Origin: Bacillus atrophaeus
Lineage (GTDB): Bacteria; Bacillota; Bacilli; Bacillales; Bacillaceae
Length of the DNA stretch: 64,000 bases
Direction: 5' to 3'
Assembly (NCBI RefSeq): GCF_001584335.1
Contig: NZ_LSBB01000001.1
Span: 868,001 to 932,000 of the forward strand
The stretch's first letter is position 1, and the number at the start of each line of letters is the position of its first letter. Under the pieces are notes generated by a model, which was not told the DNA's origin, did no database searches, and worked only from the letters and a program-made list of their open reading frames with translations. Position numbers and translations under genes: made by a program. This document shows, piece after piece, positions 8,583 through 17,439 of this stretch.

Positions 8583-9081
8583 ATTCTGTATTTCTGGCAC
8601 GATGGGCCAGCCTGCTGGATGCGGCGGCAGCGATCGCGCCGACAATATCATCGAGGAACGTATGGCATTCACCGGTAGATTTATCATTTAAACGGCCGAG
8701 AATCCCCGGTTTTTCTTTATCAATGTAGCCGTAGTTGGTGAACCCGATTGACCCGTATATATTCACAATCGAAAAGGCAAGAACCTCATCGACTCCATAA
8801 AGGCTTTCATCAATAGCCAAAATCGTTTGCAGCGGTTCAGAAAGCTTTTTTTGCTCAGCGAGAACATCCAATTCAATTCCGGTTAAAATCGCATTTTGCA
8901 CTTCGCGCTTTGCAATCACACGATTTACATTATAAGTGCAGGTTTCAATTGTTAAATCAGGATGGTATTTTTCCTGAAGAAAAAACACAAGCTCGGCAAT
9001 ATCCGCAATTTCTACCCCGCGCTGCCTCATCCGTTCCCTTGCCGTTTTTTCCATCTGGCTTATTTGTTCCTTTTCTGACAT
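8581..9081 (-). CDS. yutG: PgpA-domain protein YutG
   Basis: This 166-residue protein carries a phosphatidylglycerophosphatase A (PgpA) type domain. Family members dephosphorylate phosphatidylglycerophosphate in E. coli; the activity of YutG is unproven. The C-terminal block LNDKSTGECHTFLDDIVGAIAAAASSRLAHRAR matches the family. The protein is hydrophilic at its N-terminus (SEKEQISQMEKTARERM). The ATG at 9081 was chosen because GGGTGA lies 6 bp upstream and the length fits B. subtilis YutG; the frame is open to 9117. It converges on yutF and diverges from yutH. Confidence 0.88.
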   Translation of the reverse strand: MSEKEQISQMEKTARERMRQRGVEIADIAELVFFLQEKYHPDLTIETCTYNVNRVIAKREVQNAILTGIELDVLAEQKKLSEPLQTILAIDESLYGVDEVLAFSIVNIYGSIGFTNYGYIDKEKPGILGRLNDKSTGECHTFLDDIVGAIAAAASSRLAHRARNTE

Positions 9082-9238
9082 CAGCTTCACCCAATCTTTT
9101 TTTACTAGTTTATACAAAACGCGATAGATGTGTACGTTATTTTCTTGCGTCTCCGGGAGGTTTAAAATATGTAATCATAATTCCGGCTCCGTATGACTAC
9201 GATGTGAAGAACCCCAATTCAACAGGCAGGTGATCATT

Positions 9239-10252
9239 TTGAAGGGTGTCATCAAAGAAAAGTTCGGCATTCAAGTCAGACAGCTTTCGGTGTATCAAAC
9301 GTACGAATGCTTTCAGACGCCAAATTCCTTTTTTTTAATCATTCCGGTTTCGCAATTTTCCGAGGCGGAACTGACGGAGCTTTATTACATGAGTCAGTAT
9401 TTACAAGAACAAAGTGACCCATACGTTTCCGTTTTTATCTTTACAAAAGATGGGGAGCTGACGTTTGAACATGAAGGTAAATCCTACGCGTTGCTAAAGG
9501 CGGTTCCGCCCGTGACGAACCGTTCTTTTTCTGTCGGAGCAGAGCTTGCGGAGTTCCACAGAAAAGGCAGAGGTTTTCCTTATGAAGTGAAAGATGCCGG
9601 AAGAATTGGCCAATGGAAGGACTTATGGGGGAAACGGATTGACCAGCTTGAAGCCTTCTGGCAGCAAAAAATTCAAATGCCTCCGCATGAGCCGTTTGAT
9701 AAAAAAATGATCGAATCTTTTCCATATTATTTAGGCCTTTCGGAAAATGCCGTTCAATACTTAGTTGATACGGAACTGGATGATAAGCCTCAGGTGACCG
9801 ATTCGGGAACCATTTGCCATCAGCGGATGGAACGGAATACCTGGTCGCCCGAGTCATTAATCAGAATACCGGCAGATTGGGTTTTTGACCATGCGGCCCG
9901 TGATTTGGCTGAATATATGAGACATACTTTTTTATATCATAGAGAGGATTTGCTGAATCAAGGCTTTCACTTTCTGCAGGAGTACGAGCAAATCACCCCG
10001 TTGTCCTCTTTTTCCAAACGCTTGATGTACAGCAGGCTGCTTTTCCCCCTTCATTATTTCGAAACCGTAGAGGGTTACTACATTTCTTCGGAGACAGAAA
10101 AGCACTATTATGAGGAGAACCTTGACAGTATTCTTGCTGATTCGGGCCGTTATGAACAGTTTTTAAATATAGGTGAGGAATTGATGAATATGAAATCCGG
10201 GGAGGTATTTGTTCCCTCTGTCACTTGGCTCGGAAAAGGTACCGTGAAATAG
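9239..10252 (+). CDS. yutH: spore coat-associated protein YutH
   Basis: This 337-residue protein is the counterpart of B. subtilis YutH, a spore-coat-associated protein distantly related to kinase-fold coat proteins such as CotS/CotI. Typical aminoglycoside-phosphotransferase-like layout is visible, including NTWSPESLIRIPADWVFDHAARDLAEYMRH around residues 205-235, but no intact catalytic HxD...N motif is obvious, so it may be a structural pseudokinase. The TTG start at 9239 follows AGGCAGGTGA at 5 bp; a GTG at 9230 in the same frame overlaps that site and is less likely. A weak hairpin terminator follows the gene. Confidence 0.86.
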   Translation: MKGVIKEKFGIQVRQLSVYQTYECFQTPNSFFLIIPVSQFSEAELTELYYMSQYLQEQSDPYVSVFIFTKDGELTFEHEGKSYALLKAVPPVTNRSFSVGAELAEFHRKGRGFPYEVKDAGRIGQWKDLWGKRIDQLEAFWQQKIQMPPHEPFDKKMIESFPYYLGLSENAVQYLVDTELDDKPQVTDSGTICHQRMERNTWSPESLIRIPADWVFDHAARDLAEYMRHTFLYHREDLLNQGFHFLQEYEQITPLSSFSKRLMYSRLLFPLHYFETVEGYYISSETEKHYYEENLDSILADSGRYEQFLNIGEELMNMKSGEVFVPSVTWLGKGTVK

Positions 10253-10259
10253 AGCAGGA

Positions 10260-10295
10260 GCCGGGGCTGAAGGCGGAGAAAGCTCCGGCCTTTAA
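10260..10295 (+). terminator. terminator-like hairpin after yutH
   Basis: GCCGGGGCT (10260-10268) pairs with AGCTCCGGC (10281-10289), followed by CTTTAAATG. The T-tract is short, so termination may be leaky. Confidence 0.5.
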
Positions 10296-10350
10296 ATGAA
10301 AAAATCCAGTAAAAATATTTAGAAAATATAGAATCTTGTCATATCAATGT

Positions 10351-10364
10351 GTTAAGCGCTTACA
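10351..10364 (+). promoter_or_regulatory. cre-like palindrome upstream of the hom promoter
   Basis: GTTAAGCGCTTACA contains the perfect palindrome TAAGCGCTTA and matches 12 of 14 positions of the CcpA cre consensus. It lies about 70 bp before the predicted hom start point. Binding by CcpA or another regulator is an inference. Confidence 0.35.
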
Positions 10365-10390
10365 ACAGGAGAGGCTTGAAGATTGCTGTC

Positions 10391-10419
10391 TTGTCAAATT
10401 GAAGATGGACTTATATAAT
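10391..10419 (+). promoter_or_regulatory. SigA promoter of the hom-thrC-thrB operon
   Basis: TTGTCA (10391-10396), a 17-bp spacer and TATAAT (10414-10419) form a strong SigA promoter 78 bp before the hom start. Direct repeats of AAATGTCT at 10431 and 10452 lie immediately downstream and may be an operator. Confidence 0.85.
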
Positions 10420-10496
10420 ATTTGTAACTTAAATGTCTGTGTTGAGTTAACAAATGTCTTTTATAAGAGGACAGTTGAATGAAAGGTGGAGTTTTT

Positions 10497-11798
10497 TTGA
10501 AAGCGATTCGAGTGGGGCTTTTAGGATTAGGCACTGTGGGAAGCGGTGTTGTCAGAATTATTCAAGAACATCAGGATAAACTGATGCATCAAGTCGGCTG
10601 CCCGGTTACGATAAAAAAAGTGCTTGTAAAAGATATAGATAAAAAAAGGGAAGCGGATTTGCCGAGGGAAGTATTGACGACGGAAGTGTATGACGTCATT
10701 GATGATCCCGATGTCGATGTCATTATTGAAGTAATCGGCGGGGTTGAGCAGACGAAGGAATACCTGCTTGACGCCCTGAAATCGAAAAAGCATGTCGTCA
10801 CAGCAAATAAGGATCTAATGGCGGTCTGCGGTTCAGAGCTGCTTGCCGAAGCAAAAGAAAACGGCTGTGATCTGTACTTTGAAGCAAGCGTCGCCGGCGG
10901 TATCCCGATCCTGCGTACGCTTGAAGATGGACTGGCATCTGACCGGATCACAAAAATGATGGGAATTGTAAACGGAACAACAAATTTTATTTTAACGAAG
11001 ATGATTAAAGAGAAGAGTCCGTATGAAGAAGTACTAAAAGAAGCGCAAAGCCTCGGATTTGCCGAAGCTGATCCGACAGCTGACGTCGAAGGGCTTGACG
11101 CGGCGCGGAAAATGGCGATCTTGGCACGTCTCGGCTTTTCCATGAATGTCGATCTGGAGGACGTCAAGGTGAAAGGGATCTCTCAGATTACAGATGAGGA
11201 CATTAACTTCAGCAAGCGTCTCGGCTACACGATGAAACTGATCGGCATTGCCCAGCGTGACGGAAGCAAAGCCGAAGTCAGCGTTCAGCCGACACTGCTC
11301 CCTGATCACCATCCGCTCGCTGCCGTCCATAATGAATATAACGCGGTTTATGTATATGGCGAAGCGGTCGGCGAGACCATGTTTTACGGACCTGGTGCCG
11401 GAAGCATGCCGACAGCCACATCGGTTGTGTCCGACCTTGTCGCTGTCATGAAAAACATGCGCCTCGGCGTAACCGGCAACAGCTTTGTTGCCCCGCAATT
11501 TGAAAAAAATATGAAGTCGCCGTCCGATATTTACGCCCAGCAATTTTTAAGAATTCACGTCAAAGACCAGGTCGGCTCATTCTCAAAAATTACTTCTGTA
11601 TTCTCTGAGCGCGGTGTCAGCTTTGAAAAAATTCTTCAGCTGCCGATTAAGGGACATGACGAACTGGCTGAAATTGTTATCGTCACCCACCATACATCAG
11701 AGTCTGATTTTAGTGATATTCTGCAAAACTTAAATGATCTGGAAGTCGTGGAAGAAGTAAAAAGCACGTATCGTGTAGAAGGGAACGGTTGGAGCTAA
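10497..11798 (+). CDS. hom: homoserine dehydrogenase
   Basis: This 433-residue enzyme reduces aspartate semialdehyde to homoserine with NAD(P)H, the branch point to threonine and methionine. The N-terminal Rossmann motif is [11 protein letters not shown] (residues 7-17), the catalytic domain includes [16 protein letters not shown] and [11 protein letters not shown], and a C-terminal ACT domain (about 350-430, [15 protein letters not shown]) is the expected site of feedback control. The TTG start at 10497 follows AAAGGTGGAG and matches the B. subtilis protein; an upstream ATG at 10479 would include the ribosome binding site. It is first in the operon, and its stop overlaps the thrC start by one base. 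Confidence 0.96.
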   Translation: MKAIRVGLLGLGTVGSGVVRIIQEHQDKLMHQVGCPVTIKKVLVKDIDKKREADLPREVLTTEVYDVIDDPDVDVIIEVIGGVEQTKEYLLDALKSKKHVVTANKDLMAVCGSELLAEAKENGCDLYFEASVAGGIPILRTLEDGLASDRITKMMGIVNGTTNFILTKMIKEKSPYEEVLKEAQSLGFAEADPTADVEGLDAARKMAILARLGFSMNVDLEDVKVKGISQITDEDINFSKRLGYTMKLIGIAQRDGSKAEVSVQPTLLPDHHPLAAVHNEYNAVYVYGEAVGETMFYGPGAGSMPTATSVVSDLVAVMKNMRLGVTGNSFVAPQFEKNMKSPSDIYAQQFLRIHVKDQVGSFSKITSVFSERGVSFEKILQLPIKGHDELAEIVIVTHHTSESDFSDILQNLNDLEVVEEVKSTYRVEGNGWS

Positions 11799-12856
11799 TG
11801 TGGAAAGGACTTATCCATCACTATAAAGAACTTTTACCGGTAACTGATCAAACGCCGGCCCTGACATTACATGAAGGAAACACACCGCTCATTCATCTGT
11901 CAAAGCTGTCTGAAAAACTGGGCATTGAACTTCATGTGAAAACAGAAGGCGTGAATCCGACGGGCTCCTTCAAGGACCGGGGAATGGTAATGGCAGTCGC
12001 GAAGGCGAAAGAAGAAGGCAACGACACGATTATGTGTGCGTCTACCGGAAACACGTCCGCTGCGGCAGCCGCTTACGCAGCCCGCGCCAATATGAAATGT
12101 ATCGTCATTATCCCGAACGGAAAAATCGCGTTCGGAAAACTTGCCCAAGCCGTCATGTACGGAGCAGAAATCATCGCGATTGACGGCAACTTTGACGATG
12201 CGCTGAAAATCGTCCGATCCATCTGTGAAAAATCACCGATCGCCCTTGTGAACTCAGTAAACCCTTACCGGATCGAAGGCCAAAAAACAGCCGCTTTTGA
12301 AGTGTGCGAACAGCTTGGCGGAGCGCCTGACATTTTGGCGATCCCGGTCGGAAATGCCGGAAACATTACAGCATACTGGAAGGGCTTCAAAGAATACCAC
12401 GAGAAAAACGGCACGGGGCTTCCAAAAATGCGCGGTTTTGAAGCGGAAGGGGCTGCGGCCATCGTACGCAACAAAGTCATCGAAAACCCTGAAACAATGG
12501 CGACGGCCATCCGTATCGGAAATCCTGCGAGCTGGGATAAAGCCGTGCAAGCAGCCGAGGAATCTGCCGGGAAAATTGACGAAGTCACTGATGAAGAAAT
12601 CCTGCACGCGTATCAGCTGATTGCCAGCGAAGAAGGCGTATTTGCAGAACCAGGATCTTGCGCGTCCATCGCCGGCGTGCTGAAGCAAGTCAAATCAGGA
12701 GAGATTCCGCAAGGCAGCAAAGTCGTCGCCGTCTTAACAGGAAACGGCTTAAAAGACCCGAACACTGCCGTCGATATTTCAGAGATCAAACCGGCTGCGC
12801 TGCCGACGGATGAAGACGGCATCCTTGAATACTTAAAGGGAGCGTCTCGTGTATGA
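11798..12856 (+). CDS. thrC: threonine synthase
   Basis: This 352-residue PLP enzyme converts O-phosphohomoserine to threonine. The PLP lysine lies in [10 protein letters not shown] (Lys about residue 59), and the phosphate-binding loop is [12 protein letters not shown] near 183. The ATG lies in TAATG, sharing one base with the hom stop, and GGTTGGAG in the end of hom serves as ribosome binding site, so translation is probably coupled. The sequence is almost identical to B. subtilis ThrC over its full length. thrB begins within its last codons. Confidence 0.96.
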   Translation: MWKGLIHHYKELLPVTDQTPALTLHEGNTPLIHLSKLSEKLGIELHVKTEGVNPTGSFKDRGMVMAVAKAKEEGNDTIMCASTGNTSAAAAAYAARANMKCIVIIPNGKIAFGKLAQAVMYGAEIIAIDGNFDDALKIVRSICEKSPIALVNSVNPYRIEGQKTAAFEVCEQLGGAPDILAIPVGNAGNITAYWKGFKEYHEKNGTGLPKMRGFEAEGAAAIVRNKVIENPETMATAIRIGNPASWDKAVQAAEESAGKIDEVTDEEILHAYQLIASEEGVFAEPGSCASIAGVLKQVKSGEIPQGSKVVAVLTGNGLKDPNTAVDISEIKPAALPTDEDGILEYLKGASRV

Positions 12857-13782
12857 ATGAGGCCGACATGCTGTTTTCTGTCACTGTCCCGGGCAGTACT
12901 GCCAATTTAGGGCCTGGCTTTGATTCAGTGGGGATGGCGCTCAGCAGATATTTGAAGCTGACAGTCTATAAAAGTGCGGAATGGACTTTTGAAGCTGAAA
13001 CAGAAACAGTTGCCGGAATCCCTGCTGGTACAGAAAATCTCATTTATCAAGTCGCAAAACGGACGGCTGATACGTATGGGAAAGAAATGCCTCCGGTGCA
13101 CGTCAAGGTATGGAGCGACATTCCGTTAGCGCGTGGGCTCGGAAGCAGTGCGGCTGCGATTGTCGCTGCGATCGAACTTGCTGACGAGTTGTGCGGCTTA
13201 CGTCTTTCAGAGGCTGACAAGCTTCATCTTGCCAGCCTTGAGGAAGGGCATCCGGACAATGCCGGGGCTTCTCTTGCCGGAGGCCTTGTGATCGGGCTGC
13301 ATGAAGAGGAACATACACAAATAGTCCGTGTACAGAATGTAGACATTGATGTTGTCGTTGTCATCCCTTTTTATGAAGTGCTGACAAGAGATGCGAGGGA
13401 CGTGCTTCCAAAACAGTTTCCTTATCAAGACGCTGTAAAAGCAAGCGCCGTCAGCAACATTCTCATCGCGGCACTCATGTCACAAGACTGGCCGCTTGTC
13501 GGCAAAATGATGAAAAAAGACATGTTCCACCAGCCATATCGGGCGATGCTTGTCCCTGAATTGTCTAAAGTCGAGCATGTGGCTGAGCTGAAAGGCGCTT
13601 ACGGAACGGCGCTGAGCGGAGCGGGGCCGACGATCCTCGTATTTACCGAAAAAGGCAAAGGAGAGGCGCTGAGAGAGCAGCTTTCCCTTAATTTCCCGCA
13701 CTGTGAGATTGCCTCACTGTCAGTTCCGAAAGAAGGCAGTGTCATAGAAAGAAACCCGTTACACCAAGTAAAAAGTGTATAG
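12853..13782 (+). CDS. thrB: homoserine kinase
   Basis: This 309-residue GHMP-family kinase phosphorylates homoserine with ATP, feeding ThrC. The N-terminal [15 protein letters not shown] motif and the ATP-binding [12 protein letters not shown] loop (residues about 89-100) are intact, as is the C-terminal [11 protein letters not shown] motif near 252. The ATG overlaps the thrC stop in ATGA (4 bp), the usual sign of coupled translation. It is last in the operon and is followed by a strong terminator. Length equals the B. subtilis enzyme. Confidence 0.96.
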   Translation: MNEADMLFSVTVPGSTANLGPGFDSVGMALSRYLKLTVYKSAEWTFEAETETVAGIPAGTENLIYQVAKRTADTYGKEMPPVHVKVWSDIPLARGLGSSAAAIVAAIELADELCGLRLSEADKLHLASLEEGHPDNAGASLAGGLVIGLHEEEHTQIVRVQNVDIDVVVVIPFYEVLTRDARDVLPKQFPYQDAVKASAVSNILIAALMSQDWPLVGKMMKKDMFHQPYRAMLVPELSKVEHVAELKGAYGTALSGAGPTILVFTEKGKGEALREQLSLNFPHCEIASLSVPKEGSVIERNPLHQVKSV

Positions 13783-13790
13783 CGAAAAAA

Positions 13791-13825
13791 AGCGTTTCTT
13801 CAGCTTCTGGAGAAACGCTTTTTTT
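13791..13825 (+). terminator. terminator of the hom operon
   Basis: AGCGTTTCT (13791-13799) pairs with AGAAACGCT (13811-13819), followed by a run of T. It ends the hom-thrC-thrB transcript 8 bp after thrB. Confidence 0.92.
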
Positions 13826-13880
13826 AAAGGGTTTTTTATTTAGAAAATCGAAATATAAGCAGATAAAGGAGGAGAATGAT

Positions 13881-15857
13881 ATGAAAAAGCTGATTCTCGC
13901 AGAGGATATCACTGCCTTAGTTTCGGTGACTGATCCGCATTATTCGCCCGACGGCAAGCGTGCGGCATTTGTCCAAACACAAGTGAATAAAGAAAAGGAT
14001 TCATATACCTCACACATCATGGTGTATGACACAGAAAGCGGTCATTCCGTGCCATGGACTTATGGAGAAAAGAAAAACAGCGAGCCGAGATGGTCACCGG
14101 ACGGCCGTCAGCTCGCATTTATATCCGACCGGGAAGGCGACGCCCCGCAGCTCTATATCTTGAGTACAGACGGCGGAGAAGCCAGAAAACTGACAGATAT
14201 TCCTTATGGAGTATCACAGCCTGTATGGTCACCGGACGGCTGTTCTTTGCTTCTGTCAGTAAACCTCGCAGCCTCCGAGCATGTAAACGACAAAGAAAAA
14301 GCAGAGCATGATAACAATGAACCGGTTGAAATTCATTCTTTAACATATAAAAAAGACGGAAATGGCTTGATCAAAGGGACGTATGCACAGATTATTTTGG
14401 TCAGCGCCGTCACGGGTGAAATCAAGCAGCTGACCGCACACAAAGCGGACCATTTGGATCCCGTTTTCTCACCGGACGGCAAATCTATTGTGTTTACGGC
14501 TAATCTAACTGATCAAGATGATGCCAGTAAGCCTTATGATGTATACATGATGTCGCTTGACAGCAGTGATGTCAAGCAAATCACCCCTCACCGCGGTTTC
14601 TTTGGCTCCTGTTCTTTTTCTCCGGACGGAAAATACATCGCTCTTCTTGGTGAAGAACATGAATATCAAAATGCCACGTTAACGAAAGCATGGCTGTATC
14701 ACTTTGAGAGCGGCCGTCTCACTTGTCTGACCGACATGCTGGACGTACATTTAGACGACGCTCTCATAGGTGACTCACTGATTGGAGGCGGTCAGCAGCG
14801 TCCGGTCTGGACTAAAGACAGCCAAGGGTTCTACGTCATCGGAACAGAGCAAGGCAGCACGGGCGTTTATTATATCTCAATTGAAGGTCTCGCCTATCCG
14901 ATCCGGCTTGAGAAAGAGCATATCAACAGTTTTACGCTGCATCCAGATGAACAAAGCTATATCGCCAGTATTGCAAAGCCGACGCGGCCGAGCGAGCTTT
15001 ACAGCATTCCGCTTGGAGCAGGAGAAGAGAAGCGCCTGACAAATGCCAATACACGCTTTATCGAAGAGCATATCTTATCAGAACCGCAAGAGCTTCAATA
15101 TGAAACAGAAGACGGAGTGACAGTGAATGGCTGGCTGCTGAAGCCCGCCCGATTTGAAGAAGATAAGAAATATCCGCTGATTCTCAATATTCACGGCGGC
15201 CCACATATGATGTACGGCAATACGTATTTTCACGAATTTCAGGTACTGGCAGCGAAGGGGTATGCTGTCGTCTATGTGAATCCAAGAGGAAGCCACGGTT
15301 ATGGGCAGACCTTTGTCAATGCGGTAAGAGGAGATTATGGAGGCAAGGACTATGAAGATGTGATGCAGGCTGTGGATGAAGTGATCAGCGCTCATTCATT
15401 TGTCGATACAGAGCGGCTGGGCGTAACCGGCGGAAGCTACGGCGGCTTTATGACCAATTGGATTGTCGGCCATACAAACCGCTTTAAGGCGGCTGTGACC
15501 CAGCGTTCCATTTCAAATTGGCTCAGTTTTCACGGCGTGAGTGATATCGGTTTTTTCTTTACTGATTGGCAGCTTGGACATGATATGTTTGAGGATGCGG
15601 AGAAGCTTTGGGACCGCTCGCCATTAAAATATGCAAAACAAGTGGAAACGCCGCTGCTCATTCTGCATGGGGAGCGTGATGACCGCTGTCCTGTAGAACA
15701 GGCGGAGCAGCTGTTTACAGCACTGAAAAAAATGAACAAGGAAACAGTTTTCGTCCGTTTTCCGGGCGCGTCGCATAATTTGTCACGCAGCGGCCATCCG
15801 AAGCAGCGGATCAAGCGTCTGGGTTATATCGGCTCATGGTTTGATAAGTATCTCTAA
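13881..15857 (+). CDS. yuxL: S9 family acyl-peptide hydrolase YuxL
   Basis: This 658-residue protein is a prolyl-oligopeptidase-type serine peptidase (S9C). The N-terminal two thirds form a WD40/TolB-like beta-propeller, seen as repeated SPDGK and WSPDGR motifs (for example near residues 19, 73 and 117). The C-terminal alpha/beta hydrolase starts at about 400; the nucleophile lies in GGSYGGF (about 518), the Asp in GERDDRCP and the His in GASHNLSR. It lacks a signal peptide and is probably cytoplasmic. The ATG at 13881 follows AAAGGAGGAG. Its natural peptide substrate is unknown. It is transcribed alone between two terminators. Confidence 0.93.
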   Translation: MKKLILAEDITALVSVTDPHYSPDGKRAAFVQTQVNKEKDSYTSHIMVYDTESGHSVPWTYGEKKNSEPRWSPDGRQLAFISDREGDAPQLYILSTDGGEARKLTDIPYGVSQPVWSPDGCSLLLSVNLAASEHVNDKEKAEHDNNEPVEIHSLTYKKDGNGLIKGTYAQIILVSAVTGEIKQLTAHKADHLDPVFSPDGKSIVFTANLTDQDDASKPYDVYMMSLDSSDVKQITPHRGFFGSCSFSPDGKYIALLGEEHEYQNATLTKAWLYHFESGRLTCLTDMLDVHLDDALIGDSLIGGGQQRPVWTKDSQGFYVIGTEQGSTGVYYISIEGLAYPIRLEKEHINSFTLHPDEQSYIASIAKPTRPSELYSIPLGAGEEKRLTNANTRFIEEHILSEPQELQYETEDGVTVNGWLLKPARFEEDKKYPLILNIHGGPHMMYGNTYFHEFQVLAAKGYAVVYVNPRGSHGYGQTFVNAVRGDYGGKDYEDVMQAVDEVISAHSFVDTERLGVTGGSYGGFMTNWIVGHTNRFKAAVTQRSISNWLSFHGVSDIGFFFTDWQLGHDMFEDAEKLWDRSPLKYAKQVETPLLILHGERDDRCPVEQAEQLFTALKKMNKETVFVRFPGASHNLSRSGHPKQRIKRLGYIGSWFDKYL

Positions 15858-15864
15858 CTAAAAA

Positions 15865-15895
15865 AACAGGCTGACGTTACATCAGCCTGTTTTGT
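15865..15895. terminator. bidirectional terminator yuxL/yutI
   Basis: AACAGGCTGA (15865-15874) pairs with TCAGCCTGTT (15882-15891). A- and T-runs flank it between converging genes. Confidence 0.88.
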
Positions 15896-15899
15896 CTTA

Positions 15900-16136
15900 T
15901 TAAAATACTTGTTCTACTTCAACTACACCCGGCACTTCTTCAAGAAGAGCGCGTTCAATTCCGGCTTTCAGCGTAATTGTTGAACTTGGGCAGCTTCCGC
16001 ATGCGCCAAGAAGGCGAAGTTTGACAATACCTTCATCCACATCAACAAGCTCACAGTCACCGCCGTCGCGAAGTAAAAATGGACGAAGTTTGTCCAGTAC
16101 TTCCTGCACCTGTTCTTTCATTTCAACCTCAGTCAT
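15900..16136 (-). CDS. yutI: NifU-like Fe-S cluster protein YutI
   Basis: This 78-residue protein is a stand-alone NifU C-terminal domain (Nfu type), which carries and delivers Fe-S clusters. The cluster ligands are in GACGSCPSS (CxxC, about residues 46-49), and the N-terminal [19 protein letters not shown] block is typical. The ATG at 16136 is preceded by AAAGGAG at 8 bp; an in-frame ATG at 16160 would place that site inside the gene. It diverges from yuzD, another CxxC protein gene. lipA, yutM and yumC nearby also belong to Fe-S or redox metabolism. Confidence 0.9.
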   Translation of the reverse strand: MTEVEMKEQVQEVLDKLRPFLLRDGGDCELVDVDEGIVKLRLLGACGSCPSSTITLKAGIERALLEEVPGVVEVEQVF

Positions 16137-16343
16137 GACATTCGCTCCTTTCGTCGTCATAAAACCATTATATTCACAGTAACAATAAAAATCTATTGTT
16201 TGGTTTGCAAAGTTGCTTACATTATTATAGCATATCTACACTTGAACACAAAAACCGATTTTTATACAAAAAAGCTGCCCGTCTCTGTATACTATTGGCA
16301 AGGGGAAGTTCCGAAAAGACAAGAGGGAAAAGGAGCGCTTATC

Positions 16344-16670
16344 ATGACAAAACCGGTTATGCTCAGTGTTTACGGAGCTGAAACAATGTGTGCGAGCTGT
16401 GTCAATATGCCCGCCGCAAAAGATACATATGAATGGCTGGAGGCTGCGCTGAAAAGGAAATATCCCGGACAGCCCTTCAAGATGGCTTATATCGATATTG
16501 ACGAACCGCCCAATGATGAACACATCAAAAACCTTGTACAGAAAATACGTGATGATGAATACTTTTATCCGCTTGTGCTCGTGGAAGACAAAATTGTCGG
16601 AGAAGGAAACCCAAGATTACAAGACATATATATAGAAATGGAAAAGCACGGCTATACGGCAGTCAAATAG
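16344..16670 (+). CDS. yuzD: DUF1462 thioredoxin-like protein YuzD
   Basis: This 108-residue protein of the YuzD/DUF1462 family resembles a thioredoxin fold: a beta strand (VMLSVYGA), then an MCASC redox or metal motif at residues about 15-19, and a C-terminal YPLVLVEDKIVGEGNPRLQDIY segment. Its function is unknown; a link to Fe-S or disulfide chemistry is inferred from the motif and from divergent yutI. The ATG at 16344 follows AAAAGGAG; the frame is open from 16200 but without a good site. It is followed by a bidirectional terminator shared with padC. Confidence 0.88.
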   Translation: MTKPVMLSVYGAETMCASCVNMPAAKDTYEWLEAALKRKYPGQPFKMAYIDIDEPPNDEHIKNLVQKIRDDEYFYPLVLVEDKIVGEGNPRLQDIYIEMEKHGYTAVK

Positions 16671-16675
16671 AAAAA

Positions 16676-16705
16676 AACCGCTGAAACGAAATCAGCGGTT
16701 TTTTT
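16676..16705. terminator. bidirectional terminator yuzD/padC
   Basis: AACCGCTGA (16676-16684) pairs with TCAGCGGTT (16692-16700), with T-runs on both strands. Confidence 0.9.
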
Positions 16706-16708
16706 CTA

Positions 16709-17221
16709 TTATTTTAATTTCCCGGCGCGGATATCGTCTGTCATTCCCTCATACGGCGCTTTGGAAATGGTTTCTTGGTTGTCGATGCCGGCATTCTCTA
16801 AAAAGGTGATATCGGCAAATTCCGGCACAACGTATTTAGGATATGTTTCGTATTTCTCCCGTGATTCTTCCATTACGTCAATATAATCATTTTGATAGCA
16901 AACTGTAATCTCCGGATGCTCGTGAACCCATTTCGGGAAAAAGATGATACCGTGCATTCGTTTTTCATTTGGCATAAAGTTTAAAGAAACGTCGGTTCCG
17001 GTCGGTTCAGTCCATGAAACCTTATAAACGCCTTCTGTCAGCTTCACAAGATCTACTTCCTGGTCGCGCACCCAGCGGCCGGCAACCATTCCGCTGTGAA
17101 TGCGGTAATCAATTGTTTTGTCATTTTTAATATAGATTTCATATTCCCAGCCGTTTTCATACGTATAAATCATATGGCTTCCTACAAAGTCTTTTACATC
17201 TTCTCTAGGTTGATTTGTCAT
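16709..17221 (-). CDS. padC: phenolic acid decarboxylase
   Basis: This 170-residue enzyme decarboxylates p-coumaric, ferulic and caffeic acids to vinyl phenols, a detoxification step for plant phenolics. The sequence is very close to B. subtilis PadC throughout, including [16 protein letters not shown], which carries the two active-site Tyr, and [14 protein letters not shown] with the active-site Arg. It has an extra N-terminus of about 8 residues ([10 protein letters not shown]), supported by AAAAGGAG 9 bp before the ATG at 17221. An in-frame upstream ATG (17251) precedes that site. In B. subtilis 168 padC lies elsewhere, so its place between yuzD and yutJ is a lineage difference. A SigA promoter and a PadR-type operator lie upstream. 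Confidence 0.96.
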   Translation of the reverse strand: MTNQPREDVKDFVGSHMIYTYENGWEYEIYIKNDKTIDYRIHSGMVAGRWVRDQEVDLVKLTEGVYKVSWTEPTGTDVSLNFMPNEKRMHGIIFFPKWVHEHPEITVCYQNDYIDVMEESREKYETYPKYVVPEFADITFLENAGIDNQETISKAPYEGMTDDIRAGKLK

Positions 17222-17304
17222 CTCAATCTGCTCCTTTTTTAACGATTTCATTTCAGATCACACATGAGTCAACATATTGCCGACAATATTAAGTAAACAT
17301 GAAC

Positions 17305-17320
17305 ATGTTGTTATTTACAT
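17305..17320 (-). promoter_or_regulatory. PadR operator of padC
   Basis: ATGT, 8 bp, ACAT is the exact dyad reported for PadR binding in B. subtilis. It begins 6 bp after the -10 box and covers the predicted start point. A further AACATG half-site lies next to it at 17297. Phenolic acids release PadR and induce the gene. No padR gene is in the window. Confidence 0.82.
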
Positions 17321-17325
17321 ATATA

Positions 17326-17354
17326 ATTATAAATCTATAAATTCTCTATGTCAA
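17326..17354 (-). promoter_or_regulatory. consensus SigA promoter of padC
   Basis: On the minus strand TTGACA (17349-17354), a 17-bp spacer and TATAAT (17326-17331) match the SigA consensus perfectly. Such a strong promoter fits a gene held off by a repressor. Confidence 0.92.
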
Positions 17355-17392
17355 TTAAGAGACTTGAAGCCGAAGAGAGGACCATTCGACAT

Positions 17393-17423
17393 AAAAAAAT
17401 ACGCTGATTTAAAATCAGCGTAT
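17393..17423 (-). terminator. terminator of yutJ
   Basis: An inverted repeat (17399-17410 with 17411-17423, core ACGCTGATTT) is followed on the minus strand by seven T. It separates yutJ from the padC promoter. Confidence 0.88.
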
Positions 17424-17439
17424 CTTCAGCAGTGAAAGC

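Noticed and set aside
10253-10496. T-box or SAM riboswitch upstream of hom
   Set aside because: The region has no T-box sequence, specifier stem or S-box core, and the predicted leader is only about 70 nt.
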